64,000 bases of DNA from Mycogone perniciosa (GCA_025331125.1 JAOALB010000002.1:744001-808000), one strand, 5' to 3'; shown: positions 22,049 to 34,230, counted from the first letter of the stretch. Notes: generated by a model from the sequence alone, not told the origin. Translations and numbers: made by a program.

Positions 22049-23203
22049 ATGCCACGAGTTCTTACTCTTAAGCAAATTGAGGGCAAGCCTGGGGAAGTCT
22101 ACTATCCGTAAGCTTCTCTGGCGGCTCATCTCTCATCCAGCAACCATCACCAAACTAACAAAGCTTCTCTTAGCATTCAAATCAAAGAGATCCCCAAGCC
22201 TTCACCAGGCCCTCACGAGCTCCTCGTGCGTCTCAGCGCAGCCGCTCTCAATCACCGCGATCTCTTCATCCGGCACCACCAATATCCAGCCATCTCCTTC
22301 ACCAACCCTCTGCTCGCCGATGGCTACGGCACTGTCGTGGAAGTCGGGCCACAGGTCACCCGCACACATCTTCTCCACAAGCCTGTCCTGCTAACGCCCA
22401 TGCGCGGATGGGTGTCCGACCCAGCCGGCCCGGAAAATGCCCTCAAGTTCAGCATCATAGGCTCAAGCAAACTGACTGACATGGGCACCGCGCAAGACTA
22501 CGTTGTCGTGAACGAGGATGAAGTCGAGCCTGCGCCAGAGCACCTCTCCCCCGTTGAGGGTGCGGCGCTCCCGCTGGTGGGATTGACTGGATGGCGCGCC
22601 TTGGTAACCAAGAGCGGAGCTGCGTTTCCGGGGAGCAATCTCCTCGTTACGGGTATAGGCGGCGGTGTCGCACTTCAGGTGCTGCAGTTCGGTGTGGCTT
22701 TTGGATGTAACGTCTACGTCTCGTCCGGGGACCAGGTCAAGATCGACAAGGCAAAGGCCATGGGCGCCAAGGGCGGCATCAATTACAAGAACGAGACCTG
22801 GGAGAAGGACCTGGCTACCCTGCTCCCCAAGGACAGACCATATCTCGATGCCGTGATTGATGGTGCAGGAGGGAAACTGGTAGCCAAGACGGTCAAGCTG
22901 CTCAAGCCGGGTGGCGTCATTGTTCAGTATGGTATGACTGTATCCCCCAAAATGGATTGGGTGATGCAAGCCGTGCTAGCCAACGTAGAGCTCAAGGGCA
23001 CGACGATGGGATCCAGGAAGGAGTTTAGGGACATGGTTGCCTTTGTCAAGGAGAAGAAGATCCGACCTGTCATTAGTAAGACGGTCAAGGGTCTGGACAA
23101 CATTGACGCGATCAACGAGCTGTTTGCGGATATGGAGCAGGGGAAGCAGTTCGGCAAGTTGGTTATCGAGGTCGAGACAGAGGGCTCCTCACCGAAGCTG
23201 TAG
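22049..23203 (+). CDS. Medium-chain dehydrogenase, zinc-type alcohol dehydrogenase-like
   Basis: Exons 22049-22107 and 22174-23203 join in phase to give 362 residues, normal for the medium-chain dehydrogenase/reductase superfamily. The N-terminal GroES-like half has IPKPSPGPHELLVRLSAAAL followed by NHRDLFIR. The Rossmann half has the glycine motif LVTGIGGGVALQVLQF, then VYVSSGDQVKIDKAKAMGA and LKPGGVIVQYGMTV. The usual catalytic zinc motif (GHE) is not seen, so it resembles the quinone oxidoreductase or zinc-type alcohol dehydrogenase-like branch that reduces carbonyls or enones with NAD(P)H. The short first exon was placed from the ATG at 22049 and its clean donor. Substrate is unknown. It sits at the right edge of the AT-rich region. 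Confidence 0.88.
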
Positions 23204-23394
23204 GATAGAGGCTTGTAGAACACGGGCAAATTTTGTAAACAAAGAAATGTGGCATTCTGCCTCAGATTTGATATACATGAGCAATGATACACCATGCCGA
23301 ATCAACAAACAGCAAAGGATTCTGACATGGCCGCAATACCAAACACACTGTAGTCCTCTCTTCCGCCGTTCATCCAAAATCTCCAGACCACACA

Positions 23395-24360
23395 TTACTC
23401 GGACTCCTTCTTCCGCTTCTTTTTAGGCCTACCGCCCTCTTCCGGTGGGACAAACTCTGCCGCTCGCTCCTTTGCCTTCTCTTCTTTTCGCTCCTTCTGC
23501 TTCTCCCTGCGCTCAGTCTGTGCCGCCCTATCCTTAGCATCCTTGCTGAGGAAATACTCGCCGCTCTCAATCTGCTTATCAATCTTGCTCTTCTCAGGCG
23601 CAGGCGGGAATGGCGTGTAGGCCTTCTTGGACTTGTCGGTGACCTTGTGAGGTACGCGTCTCTGGCTCAGTGTCCTCTTCTTGAAGTTTGGTAGGAAGCG
23701 ATCCCAGCTCTCGTTGGCCAGCTCCGGATCCTTGGCGAGCTCGCGCTTGATCATGAGCTCCTTGATATAATAGATGGGGTGAATGTTGGCCATGCAATCC
23801 TCGACCACTCTTCGTAGCTCCTTCAGTCCCTTGTACGGCCCCATTGCTGACACGGTATTTCCGTGGACTAGGATGTATGTTTCCGTAAGCAGCTCAAGGG
23901 CCTTGAGCGTTGAGCCATTGGGCCCCAGAATTCGCTGGCGGCGCTTGACAAAGCGGTCTTTGTTTCCCACGAGATTCCGAATCTTGATGATGTCGCATGC
24001 GACGCCGTCTTCGAGGATCTTGATGGCCTGCGGCGCGGGGACACTTCGTGCCAGGAGCTTAATGAGATCGCGGGCGTTGAGAATCGCGGCAGGATCAAAG
24101 GTTTTTCTCGTTGTCTTGACCGTCATGGAACCCTCGACGAGATCGAGAGTGCAAGCAATGCCGTTCTTCTCAAGCGCCTTGGTAATCAGCGGCCATGCCT
24201 CCTTCAGATAGACTTCGCGATATTTAGGGAACAGTGTAACGAATGAAGATTCCTCGGCAAAGGTTCCGCCGGCGTTGTCTTTTGGGGTGAAGGTCTCAAT
24301 CTTCCATTTGTCGATGTCGTCCGTATCCCACGGCTTATCTTTTTTGTGTGTGGACGGCAT
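23395..24360 (-). CDS. KRR1: KRR1, small-subunit processome KH-domain protein
   Basis: This intronless minus-strand gene encodes 321 residues. It works in the nucleolus in early cleavage of pre-rRNA and assembly of the 40S subunit. The N-terminus has KPWDTDDIDKWKIETFTP and SSFVTLFPKYREVYLKEAWP, both hallmarks of Krr1. The KH-like middle contains KFVKRRQRILGPNG-type sequence (here DRFVKRRQRILGPNGSTLKA) and VHGNTVSAMGPYKGLKELRR. The C-terminal third is a lysine/arginine/glutamate-rich tail ending in a nuclear-localisation-like cluster. I chose the ATG at 24360 because the homologous region begins a few residues later; an open frame extends upstream without support. It is divergent from the mitochondrial L11 gene across 359 bp. 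Confidence 0.95.
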   Translation of the reverse strand: MPSTHKKDKPWDTDDIDKWKIETFTPKDNAGGTFAEESSFVTLFPKYREVYLKEAWPLITKALEKNGIACTLDLVEGSMTVKTTRKTFDPAAILNARDLIKLLARSVPAPQAIKILEDGVACDIIKIRNLVGNKDRFVKRRQRILGPNGSTLKALELLTETYILVHGNTVSAMGPYKGLKELRRVVEDCMANIHPIYYIKELMIKRELAKDPELANESWDRFLPNFKKRTLSQRRVPHKVTDKSKKAYTPFPPAPEKSKIDKQIESGEYFLSKDAKDRAAQTERREKQKERKEEKAKERAAEFVPPEEGGRPKKKRKKESE

Positions 24361-24719
24361 GGTCGAGTCGCTTCCAATGCCAGTAGAATATCTGATATGC
24401 AATGCGATTAAATATAGAGAACTCGATTGCCGATTTTTAGCAGAACGGGGTATCCAGGTATTATAGAGTCGTCCTTTTGGGAATGTTCACGGATGTTGAG
24501 GAATTGTTTGGCTGGAAGCTTATCCTAAATTTTTTGGAGGCGTTGCGAAAAAAGAAGTGGGGGCGGGCGATAAGATAAGCATCTGGAGAAACCCCTGCCG
24601 TGCACCTATTGCGGCCAATGGAGGGACGCTTGGAAGATTTGCGGATTTCCACCACCTTGCGACAACTTTGAGCACCTTCAAGATAACCGGCATTCCGCCT
24701 CGCGCACCGCTCTGCCAAA
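24361..24719. promoter_or_regulatory. Shared promoter region between KRR1 and mitochondrial L11
   Basis: This 359-bp gap separates two divergent start codons, both for ribosome-related proteins. It must hold both promoters. I do not see a clear TATA box. Confidence 0.6.
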
Positions 24720-25258
24720 ATGTCCAAAGCCAAGGGTGCCTTCGGCGGCGCTGACCAGATTGTCAAGCTCATCGTGGGAGCTGGTCAGGCGAGTCCAAGT
24801 CCGCCAGTCGGCCCTGCATTGGGAAGCAAGGGTGTGAAATCTATGGACTTTTGCAAGGTATATCATCCCCGAAAAGCTATCGCTACAGCTTTTACTTTCG
24901 ATATTGACTCTCTTTCCTCTAGGAGTTCAATGCGAGAACTGCCCACATCACACCGGGGACGCCAATGCCTTGTCGCGTGACTGTTCGACCCGACCGATCC
25001 TTCATCTTCGATCTCAGAACACCTCAAACGTCATGGTTACTATTAAACGCCGTGGACGCCCCGATGGGAAAGAAGGGCAAGAGGAAGGGTGCAACCAAGC
25101 CGGGACATGAGAAGGTTGGCACTATCAGCTTAAAACATGTATACGAAATCGCCAAGATCAAGCAATCCGAACTGCGGCTGTCTGGATTGTCCCTCGAGGG
25201 GTTGTGTCGCTCAATAATTTACCAAGCCAAGTCAATTGGAATCGATGTGGTGGCCTAA
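24720..25258 (+). CDS. MRPL19: Mitochondrial ribosomal protein L11
   Basis: Exons 24720-24857 and 24923-25258 join at a codon boundary to give 157 residues. The product is the uL11 protein of the mitochondrial large subunit, at the factor-binding stalk base. The N-terminus has IVKLIVGAGQASPSPPVGPA followed by LGSKGVKSMDFCK, the classic uL11 opening. The second exon continues EFNARTAHITPGTPMPCRV and then DRSFIFDLRTPQTSWLL. The end has LSLEGLCRSIIYQAKSIGID. No separate cleavable presequence is obvious, as in other fungal members. The gene diverges from KRR1. Confidence 0.95.
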
Positions 25259-27474
25259 CAGGTTTCACGAAAGGGAGCTGCGGGATAGGATCCCTATATC
25301 AACGACGTGTTGGGGCAATCTGGCTGGTCACGGCCATGTGTATAACAAACGAGCATATGATGGTTATGAACACCGCTTGGAATAGACAATGTACAACGAG
25401 GATTGGCAAGTTGTGGTGGTGGATATTGTCTGACACTTCTGGACCGGCTTTTTGCACGTCGAGGGCTGTGATAAATCAGGAAGAGTCAGGTCAACCGACC
25501 GGAAACCCAACGGTTGGGGAACAAGAAATGCACTCGATAGTGTGTCGATTGGAGTTCTATGAATCATAGGCACCTGTTACGCATGGCCTGTGGATGCGAA
25601 TGACTCTTGTCCTGAGTGCGGTTGACATATGAGGCTGAAGTCAGAGAGTTCAATTTGCCACATATCGATAGGAGAGTCAACGGTATCCGGTCATGTTAGT
25701 GATTTCGAGTAATTGAAGCAACACCGGGTACAAAGTAGACTACAGAGAGGCAATAAGGGTATTTCTAGTTTTCCAGGAGGACGATTTATTAACACTCTAA
25801 TTCATTGCCGTTTGCATGTCAGGAACAAAAGGCACGGATCTAATCAGGAAGATTGCTCCACAAAATAAGAGAGTAAAAAAAGGGAGGGTGCATGCATTCG
25901 CCTACTCGTATGCCAGCAATTCGGGTGTGGTCACTGGTGACCAGAAGTTTTTTCCTTCAAATATTAGTATCCAAGCCGTGAGTCGGCAACTTACAAGCTC
26001 CACTAATATCCAGAGGAAGAACCCGGACGGCGATGCCGATGAGTCAATAAAAATTTCGACATGTCTATTTTAATCGAGGGACGGAGAAGAAAAAAACTTC
26101 ATGAACCCAGGCTCTTTTATTGTTTGCTATTGGCAGGTGGAGGAGATTTCACTGGGCTTCAATCATTAGACAACCTTTTTAAGCCTCAAACCGTATGGGC
26201 AGAAAAAAAAAAGATGGGTTACCCACAGTGGGGGCGTAGAAAGTTGCTGATCACAGACCCATCCGTCATGGCCACATGCAAGCAAGCAAACAAATAAACA
26301 AGCCGCAACGCACTTGAGAAGAGCCCCAGAAGAATGGGACCTGTGGCCTTGATGGGTAGTACTAGCAGTGTGTACTGAGTAGGGCTAGAGGACCTGCAGG
26401 TTTGATAAGTAATTATTGTGCTGTTGTTCTCCCTCAACGCCTATCGATGGGTGTCAGCGTTGCATCAAGCCCTTTGAAGCTTGAGCCAACTGCACCCAAC
26501 ATGCTTAACGGCCTGGGGCTCGATTGGGCAAACCGGGTCACTGAATTGGCTGCTGCATCTGTACCGGGGCCCTGTGCCGGCCGGAATGGATCGTCGAGGC
26601 TTGTCAGCCATTGATGAAGGCCGGGAATATCGACGGCTTGCATATGAGGAACCAGGATTTGTTGCTGTTGGCGGCGGGCGCAACGATAAGGGACCGAACA
26701 GTACGGAGTACCTACGAAATATATGCCGAGTCTACGTATGTTGGTGTAACGCAGATATCGCATCACGGCATATGTTGACTGGTGGCGAGCTGAAAAATTG
26801 GGTACGCGTAGAGACGGTTTGACGCAATTGAAAATTTCCTGGATTACGTACATGTCTTGTAATAGTGGACGCAACCAGCAGACGCACAGCATGTCTATGC
26901 CTACGGAGTAGGGAGATAACAAACCTTCGGGTCCGGCCTTTTCCCAAGACGGCGAGTATTTTCAACACTGCATACATACTATGCCTCGCCTCGATAGCGA
27001 CGTTTGATACTAATGCGTACCTTTTGTTGTACCTGGTCATAGTGCACGGTAATAACACCGAAGAGCAGACGTGGACATTGTTTGTTTGTTTGCTCGTTTG
27101 CTTGCTTGTTTGTTTCACGACCACTATCGTGAACCAAAGAGAAGCCGATCGAGACGACAGGGGAAACAAGAGGTGACAACTACTATTACGGAGTCATACA
27201 GCCAAGATACCCACCAAGAACGGAGTAATACGCCCCCTGTTGCATCTCTAGAGAGAGAGGCCCCACCGTTGTCGGCTTCTTTTTCTTGTGGTAGGTCTTC
27301 AAGGTCCTGCAACTAAGAACAAGTTTGTCGCTTCGGCCTCCCGGGCTGCGCTCCGCTACCCGCCTGGCCCTCGACTCTTCTTCCTCTTCTTCACACAACT
27401 TCCAACCCTCCCAGGCAAGGCAATCCTGTCCTCCTCAGCCAAAGCCAAAGCCAAAACAGCGAGACAGCAGTCCC
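25259..27474. other. Intergenic region with microsatellite-like tracts
   Basis: No convincing gene is seen; open frames are short and lack motifs. A TGTTTGCT-type tract lies near 27079-27115, an AAGCAAACAAATAAAC tract near 26281-26300, and a GTACGGAGTACC copy near 26701. The last 200 bases are rich in C/T and presumably form the leader of the kinase gene. Confidence 0.5.
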
Positions 27475-30334
27475 ATGGATAATACGCCATCGCCAGAGCA
27501 GGAGCCTCATCAGCATCACGACGCTGCCGGTACGTGCAAATCCCGTCCTCTCCGGCACACCCGGTCCACTCCGCCTTCTGGTGTTTGAGACATTGGACAG
27601 CAGCCCGAACCCCCACTGCAAAAAAAGCAGCAGCAGCATCAGTCTGCACGCAATCCAAACGCCTCGGAATGCTCACTGACATGTCGTTTTGCAGCGCCCG
27701 AGGCTCCTGAGAAGATCGTGGACTCTCCCAGTGTCGAGGCCCCGAAAACAAAAGCTCGTGATAATGCCCCCTCCGTCCGATTCTCCTCCGCAGTAGAGGA
27801 GATCTCACCAGATGCACCTCCGCCAGCCGCCGTCTCCTCTGCAGACTCCTCCGCAGAGTCCTCCGCAGAGCCCGACAACTCCTTCAATGAGGTGACTGCC
27901 GACCAGATCAAGGCCTTCACAAAGTCATTGCGCGGATTGCCGCTGCAGGAGCGCCGAATGAGTACCTTTGGCGGTTTCGAGGCCTTCTCCCTGCCGCCGT
28001 CGAGAGTAAGTCCCAGTGAAACAAGTCTCTCTTCTATCGAATGAATCAAGACCTGCTCCTTACTGCACTGCACAACCGAGACCCTTTCACGCCACACCGA
28101 GCACATTGCATTGTCTTGTGCCTGAGTGGCTGCATCTCATAACCATCCACTTTCCCAACTACTGCTGCTTGCCAAGCCAAGTCCTTTCACCACATCCTTG
28201 CAAACCGCGTCCCCGTCTCTTTGCAACCCCCAAACACGCCTACGCCTGCTAAACCGCTCTCCTACATCTAGGTCCCGTCTCGAGAAGATGTATCGGCTGA
28301 ATCGACAAGAATCCCGACCCCCAATTCTTCGGGCTGGGAATCGCCTCATGGAAGCCCCAGACTCTCAGCATTGACCTCGCCTCCCCTCACACCGGCTAGA
28401 TCAGACCCTTCAAGATCAAACAAAAACATCGGTGCACCCGGTGTGATCGCTCACGACCCGCATATCATCACTCCGCAACCCTCCTCCTCCCATGAAAAGT
28501 CGCCAACTACTGCTGAGCGCAAGCATCTCGTATACCGGCCCGCGTCTTCAGATCAAGCCATGCACAGGTCCTCGTCTGCGGATGAACAAGTGGGAGATGC
28601 CCGATCACATAGGAAAGGACTCTTTGGCGTTGGTCCCGGCTCCGTTCCGGTGTCTCGTGAATCCAGCCCAACCCGGAGCTCAGCTTCCCACTATTACTCG
28701 AAGCCCATGACACCCATTGGTGATGTGAACGATCCATACGCCAAGGGCCGGCGTCCTCCTCAACAGCAGCACCCCACCAGGCATTCAGTCGATGCGAGGT
28801 TCGTCTTCTCCCGTAAAAAGAAACACTCGTCTTCGCCAAGTTCGTCCAAGTCAAGCCTCGGTCTCTATCCCTCGCACAAGAACGGCGGCGATGAGTCAGG
28901 TTCAAATGAGGGTATTCATTCCCATGGGCATGCCTCGCAAGGCTCAATGTCAGACCTGAAACGATTTTTCCGGAAACCTGGGCATCATAAGAAGAGGGAG
29001 TCATCCCCAGCACCGTCCATGAAGACGACGCTCTGCAAATCCTCACATAGCAACCGCTCAACGCAGCAGCTGCCATTCTCGGATGATCATGGACTGACCT
29101 CAAAATACGGCAAACTTGGAAAGGTGCTTGGGTCCGGAGCTGGCGGTTCTGTCAGGCTGATGCGCCGAAAAGAAGATGGCACCGTCTTCGCTGTCAAGGA
29201 ATTCCGGGCTAGGCACACATACGAGACTGAGAAGGAATACAACAAAAAAGTCACCGCTGAGTTCTGCGTCGGCTCTACTCTTCACCACGGCAACGTCATT
29301 GAGACCCTGGATATCCTGCAGGAAAAGGGACGCTGGTTTGAGGTTATGGAGTATGCGCCCTTTGACCTATTCGCAATCGTTATGACTGGCAAGATGTCGC
29401 GAGAGGAAGTCAGGTGTAGTTTCCTACAGATCCTGAACGGCGTGACCTACCTGCACAGCATGGGCCTTGCGCACCGTGACCTCAAGCTCGACAATGTCGT
29501 CGTTAGCGACAAGGGTATCATGAAGATTATCGATTTCGGTAGTGCCCATGTCTTCAAATATCCCTTCGAGAGCGGGTCCGTTCCGGCCAAAGGTATGTCA
29601 TTCTGATCAAAATAACTTGACATGGTGTTCCGTTGCTAATCTTTTATATAGGAATTGTCGGTTCTGATCCGTATCTCGCCCCCGAAGTCTATGATTCTAA
29701 GGAATATGACGCCGAGGCGGTCGACATTTGGTCTCTGGCAATCATTTTCTGCTGCATGACATTGCGCCGTTTCCCGTGGAAGATCCCACGCATGACAGAT
29801 AATTCGTACAAGCTCTTTGCGGCCGAGCCAACCCCTGGACACGACCCGAGCAACCTGGTGCGGCCCAAATCTACTAATGATCTATCGTCAGCGCAACCGC
29901 GAGAATTCCTGACAGAAGATGACCTGAAGGACAAGGGCCACAATCATCGCCATCACCATCACCATCACGGTCACAAGAGACAAGACTCGGATGCAACTAC
30001 TCTTGTCCCCGAGACCCAGTCACAGACCCAAGGCACAAATGGGGAGAAGAAAGAGGTTATCAGAGGACCGTGGCGCATTCTCCGACTGCTTCCCCGAGAT
30101 AGTCGTCACATCATTCATCGCATGCTGGACGTCAACCCCAAGACTCGTGCGAGAATGGAGGAAGTCCTGGAGGAGCCATGGGTGGCTGACACTGTGATCT
30201 GTCAGCAGCTTGAAAATGGGGAAGTGATCCCTGCTGAAGACCATGAGCATGTCCTTGAACCACCAAGCTCTCAGCAGCAACAGCAGCAACAGCAGCAGCA
30301 GGGCCAAGGCCAGGGCCAGGGGCAAAAGTCTTGA
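27475..30334 (+). CDS. SAT4: HAL4/SAT4-like serine/threonine protein kinase
   Basis: Exons 27475-27529, 27695-28005, 28272-29592 and 29652-30334 join in phase to give 789 residues. The N-terminal 400 residues are low-complexity, rich in Ser, Pro and His. The kinase domain starts near residue 400 with LGKVLGSGAGGSVRLMRR. It continues with VFAVKEF (lysine), GLAHRDLKLDNVVV (catalytic loop), MKIIDFGSAHVF and GSDPYLAPEVYDSKEYDAEA. An insert of about 60 residues with a polyhistidine run (near 29950) splits the C-lobe before RMLDVNPKTRARMEEVLEEP. The tail is polyglutamine (from 30273). In yeast the Hal4/Hal5 group stabilises potassium transporters and nutrient permeases at the plasma membrane. The family call rests on the lobe layout and the GSA after DFG; which paralogue it is remains uncertain. 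Confidence 0.88.
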
Positions 30335-30916
30335 ACAACAAACTGCATAATGACAATGCAATAGTATTTTTGGATTATGCGATTTGGGATAATACAGGGG
30401 TGGGCGTTTTGGGTGATCGGACAACTGCCTCCGAAAAGGATTCATGACTGGAGATGAACATGAAGTACATGTCAGATAGCAGGTACAAGGATATAAAGCG
30501 GCCTCAGGGCGTATGGGATATAAGTGAACAGGAGTACCTAGGATAGACACATCAAATTAATATATATGTTAGTATGCTAGACTAAATGTTGAAGATTTTC
30601 TGTTATTGAAAATTTCATTGTTCCTCGGTCCAATTTGATGATACTAGTAGTAATACTTCTCCGTACGCCGGCCCGGAACCGGGTGAGGCTATCGAGCCAT
30701 CATGGAGGCCGGAACAGGGGAAATCCCGAGCCGATCCGGCGGGAAAAAATTGGCAAGACTTTCTGGAAGCTGTTGGAAGATAGCTCCACATTCAACTTGA
30801 TCCCTCTGTCGCAAAGCTTACGAGAACATCATCAATCCCTCACACTTCCTCACCAGGTCAATTGCATTCTGCGATCCTTTTGCGTGAGATATTTGGCATA
30901 ATTATCTCCAATCACA
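30335..30916. other. Intergenic region between the kinase and HSP10
   Basis: No gene is seen. The right half must hold the HSP10 promoter. I could not find a clear heat-shock element (repeated NGAAN) by eye. Confidence 0.45.
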
Positions 30917-31503
30917 ATGGTATGCGACTTCCGCTGACTCCGGCGCATCAATAATTGGACTCGGTGGCTTGAGGCCGAGATTAAGCGAGAGACAGAAGAG
31001 ACAGAGAAGAGAGAGAAAAGAGGGAGAAAGCTAACGAGTTTGTGCTTCTTGCAGGCTACTTCAATCCGATCCATCCGAGCCCTCGTCCCTCTCCTGGACC
31101 GTGTGCTGGTGCAGCGTGTCAAGGCTGAGACCAAGACGGCCAGCGGCATCTTCCTCCCCGAGTCGAGCGTCGAGAAGCTCAACGAAGCCAAGGTCCTGGC
31201 TGTCGGACCTGGTGCTCTGGACAAGGAGGGCAAGCGCCTGCCCATGGGCGTGGCTGTTGGCGACCGTGTTCTGATTCCTCAGGTATGTTTGTTTCCCGGG
31301 CTGGGTGGGACATTTGCATGGAGATGAAGCGCGGGAAACTAACTTGGGGGGTTTTACAGTTCGGTGGTTCTCCCGTTAAGGCTGGTGAGGAGGAGTACCA
31401 GCTGTTCCGTGACAGCGAGTAAGTCATCTCTTGGTGCATGTATGTGTTTATTGCTAGAAGCTGACAACGCTGGTGCAGGATCCTTGCCAAGATCAACGAG
31501 TAA
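30917..31503 (+). CDS. HSP10: Mitochondrial chaperonin 10 (HSP10)
   Basis: Exons 30917-30919, 31055-31282, 31360-31418 and 31479-31503 give 104 residues, the usual size. The first exon is only the ATG, followed by a 135-nt intron. This is required because the frame resumes with ATSIRSIRALVPLLDRVLVQ. The co-chaperonin caps the mitochondrial Hsp60 ring. The mobile loop is TKTASGIFLPESSVEKLNEA, and the core continues VLAVGPGALDKEGKRLP and VGDRVLIPQFGGSPV. The end is LFRDSEILAKINE. Introns 2 to 4 have clean sites and consistent phase. Confidence 0.95.
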
Positions 31504-32567
31504 ACGATACCCACTGAATGATGAGTGTACTATATTGTGTACCATATGAGCAAAGAGAAAAGAAAAATAAATGCAAAAAATGAAGTAAAAAAGAATCGAG
31601 AGATGGGACGGGTTACTTGCATAGACTGGGCATGATGCCATGAATGTATGAGGTAGCGTATAGGCGAGGGGGGATTCTCGGTCTCGCATATTGATTTCAA
31701 TCTCCACTCATGCTGTCTCAGTTCATCGCTTGCACAGTCTCTCACCGTTAGATCCCATAGATCAGGGGTTCTAGGAAATATACGGGGTACGAAGTACATG
31801 TTTTCTTTATGTTTGCAAAGCCCAGTCAAACTAAGCTTTCATTCCGCAGGCATCATTTGTCAAGTTAGCAAAAGAAACGAGAAGAAGCCCAAAAGTTAAT
31901 CGCGGAATTCCAGGATGGTCAAAGTTGCACAAGCGCCAAAGTGCGCGGCCTGATCCCTGGAACTTGGGTACGGGTCCAATGAAGAGGTCCAATAAATATC
32001 GGTTTGTTTCAAGTTTAAGAGCCGTGGAAAGGCTGAACCAACAGCAATTGATCGATTATATTAAATGAAAATGAACTGGAACGAGACGGGGTGTTCCTCT
32101 TACAGAAAGGCCAACTATAATGGATTGAATCCAGAGTTGCAGAAAGGAGGCGTGTAAGCCACCTGTTCGGGCGGCTAAGCTTCATGCAGCTTTCAATGTT
32201 CATGAAGCTCAGGAAGAGACTAACTAACTATAAATCACTGCATTCAAAGAGCAAAAAATGCATTGGCTTTGATCAAGTCTCCCTTTATTTCACTTGTTCC
32301 ATTTAACTTTGCTTGCTTATTGTCTCTCACTCAGACTCTTGGTTCAGCGATGCTACCGTTGAACAGTGGTCCAGCACATCACTTATTCATTGTTCACTAC
32401 TTAATTCCGGGTTCTTCTTGTATGGTTGATTGAGAGGGAATTATCCTTTCTCAACCTATACAGAAATCCATCACGACCGCTCTAGCAGGACTCGAGAGCT
32501 CTCCCCTTGTTTCTCATTCCATTATCGCATTCTATTCAGACTACCTAGGCAGTCTTGATACCTCGCC
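31504..32567. other. Intergenic region between HSP10 and the AA9 gene
   Basis: No gene is seen; frames are short. A GTACGAAGTAC variant of the dispersed motif lies near 31786. The last 300 bases are C/T-rich, as expected for the leader of a secreted-enzyme gene. Confidence 0.45.
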
Positions 32568-33929
32568 ATGAAGTTCGCTTCCTCGGTTTTGGGCCTAGCC
32601 TCGATGGTTAATGCCCATACCATGTTTTCGACTCTCTACATTGATGGAAAAAGCCAAGGAGACGGTACCTGCGTTCGTATGCCCCTTGACGGCGAAACAG
32701 CCACCAACCCGGTACACCCCTTAATCGGGGCTGATATGGCGTGTGGTAAGACCATCTCCGAGTAAGTACATCGATACTGCTACTAATATGTACACCTTCT
32801 AGGTCGCGATGGTGGTGCGCCAGTCGCATTTATCTGTCCTGCTAGCAAGGGAGCAACCTTGGCATTTGAGTTCCGCACCTGGCCTGATGGACGGAATCCT
32901 GGTTCTATCGATCCTGGACACCTGGGGCCCTGCGCGGTCTATGTCAAGAAGGTAGACGATATGTTCGCCGACTCTGCCGCAGGCCCTGGCTGGTTCAAGA
33001 TTTGGGAAGATGGCTTCAACCGAGACACTCAGAAGTGGTGTGTCGACACTTTGGTTGAGAACAATGGTCTCCTGTCTGTGAATCTGCCTGCTGGGCTGCC
33101 TTCTGGGTATTACCTCGTGAGGCCGGAGATCATTGCTCTGCACTTTGCCCGAAAGGGGGATCCGCAATACTACACAGGCTGCGCGCAAATCTTCCTCGAC
33201 AGCGACGTCAACGGTCCCCTTGAGATTCCACAAGAGTACAACGTTTCAATCCCTGGCTACGTCAATTCAAGCACGCCAGGCCTGACCTACAACATCTACC
33301 AAAGGGGCCTACCCCCATATCCCATCCCTGGCCCCAAGGTGTACGTTCCCAGCCTCAATAACAACAACACAAGCGACAGGATACCTGCCCCAAGGGAGAT
33401 TCAAGCAGCAGGCTCGATCCCCAGGCACTGCATTCTAAAGAACGCAAACTGGTGCGCCTACGCCATCCAGTCATACGAGAGCGAGGGCGGCTGCTGGAGA
33501 GCCACCAGGACATGCACCGATCAGAGCAGGGCGTGCTGGAAAAGCGCCCCAGCAAGCGGCCCTGAGTACTGCTACGTGTGGAGCGATTACTGCGCGCTGA
33601 TCAACAACATGTGCAAAGCTGGGCACTGGAAAGGCCCGCCGCTGTTCAACAGCACGAAGATGCCGACTCCCATACCCATACTATCACCTCTTCCATCGCC
33701 TTTGCGTCGTTCTGAGACAGTGGCGGGGGAAGATGAACGGTATTATAGGAGCTCCGGAATAACGTCAACTGTGGTCAAGATAGCCGTGACTTCTTTAGCC
33801 AATGCTGAGAACATGGCCTCTGGAGAGGGGACGCATCTTGAGGGGACAATTACTGCGGAGAAGACGGTCACGGCTACAGCCACCAAGACACTGGTGACGA
33901 GACGTCCACCAAGGGTTCAACGGTGGTAG
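32568..33929 (+). CDS. AA9 lytic polysaccharide mono-oxygenase with Cys-rich C-terminal module
   Basis: Exons 32568-32745 and 32803-33929 give 434 residues. The signal peptide MKFASSVLGLASMVNA is followed directly by His17, which becomes the N-terminal copper ligand after cleavage. The second copper-brace histidine is in SIDPGHLGPCAVYV. The axial tyrosine region is QYYTGCAQIFLD, preceded by YYLVRPEIIALHFA. The enzyme should be secreted and cleave cellulose or another beta-glucan oxidatively. After a Pro/Asn linker there is a module with about ten cysteines from ILKNANWCAYA to INNMCKAGHW, seen in some fungal AA9 proteins but of unknown role. The final 90 residues are Ser/Thr-rich and end oddly (RRPPRVQRW). 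Another frame over the last 100 bases reads on through a possible intron near 33963, so the C-terminus is uncertain. Confidence 0.9.
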
Positions 33930-34230
33930 ACTGTCTAACAGTCTCTGAAGTTGGCTGCGATGGTGAGTATAGGGACTTGAGCAAAACTGACCAAGATCTT
34001 GATATTGTTTATTGCAGGCCGGCTTGGTTGGTAAAGTGTCACGGTTTGTAAATGAAGAACTATGGAGCTTTCCTCTATTGATAAATCATTGAAGCCAAGT
34101 ATTTGAGCAAAGCCAGTCCAACGCCCGTTGCAAACAGCTGAAGAAACTGTCTGATAGATATCCCATCCATAAGATCGTCTCCTATCGCCTTAGAATAGTT
34201 GACTTAAACCCACCCCCATGACTCGATGCC

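Noticed and set aside
26434..27169. Overlapping minus-strand frames of 145-162 codons
   Set aside because: No motif, no splice-compatible neighbours and amino acid composition typical of random translation.
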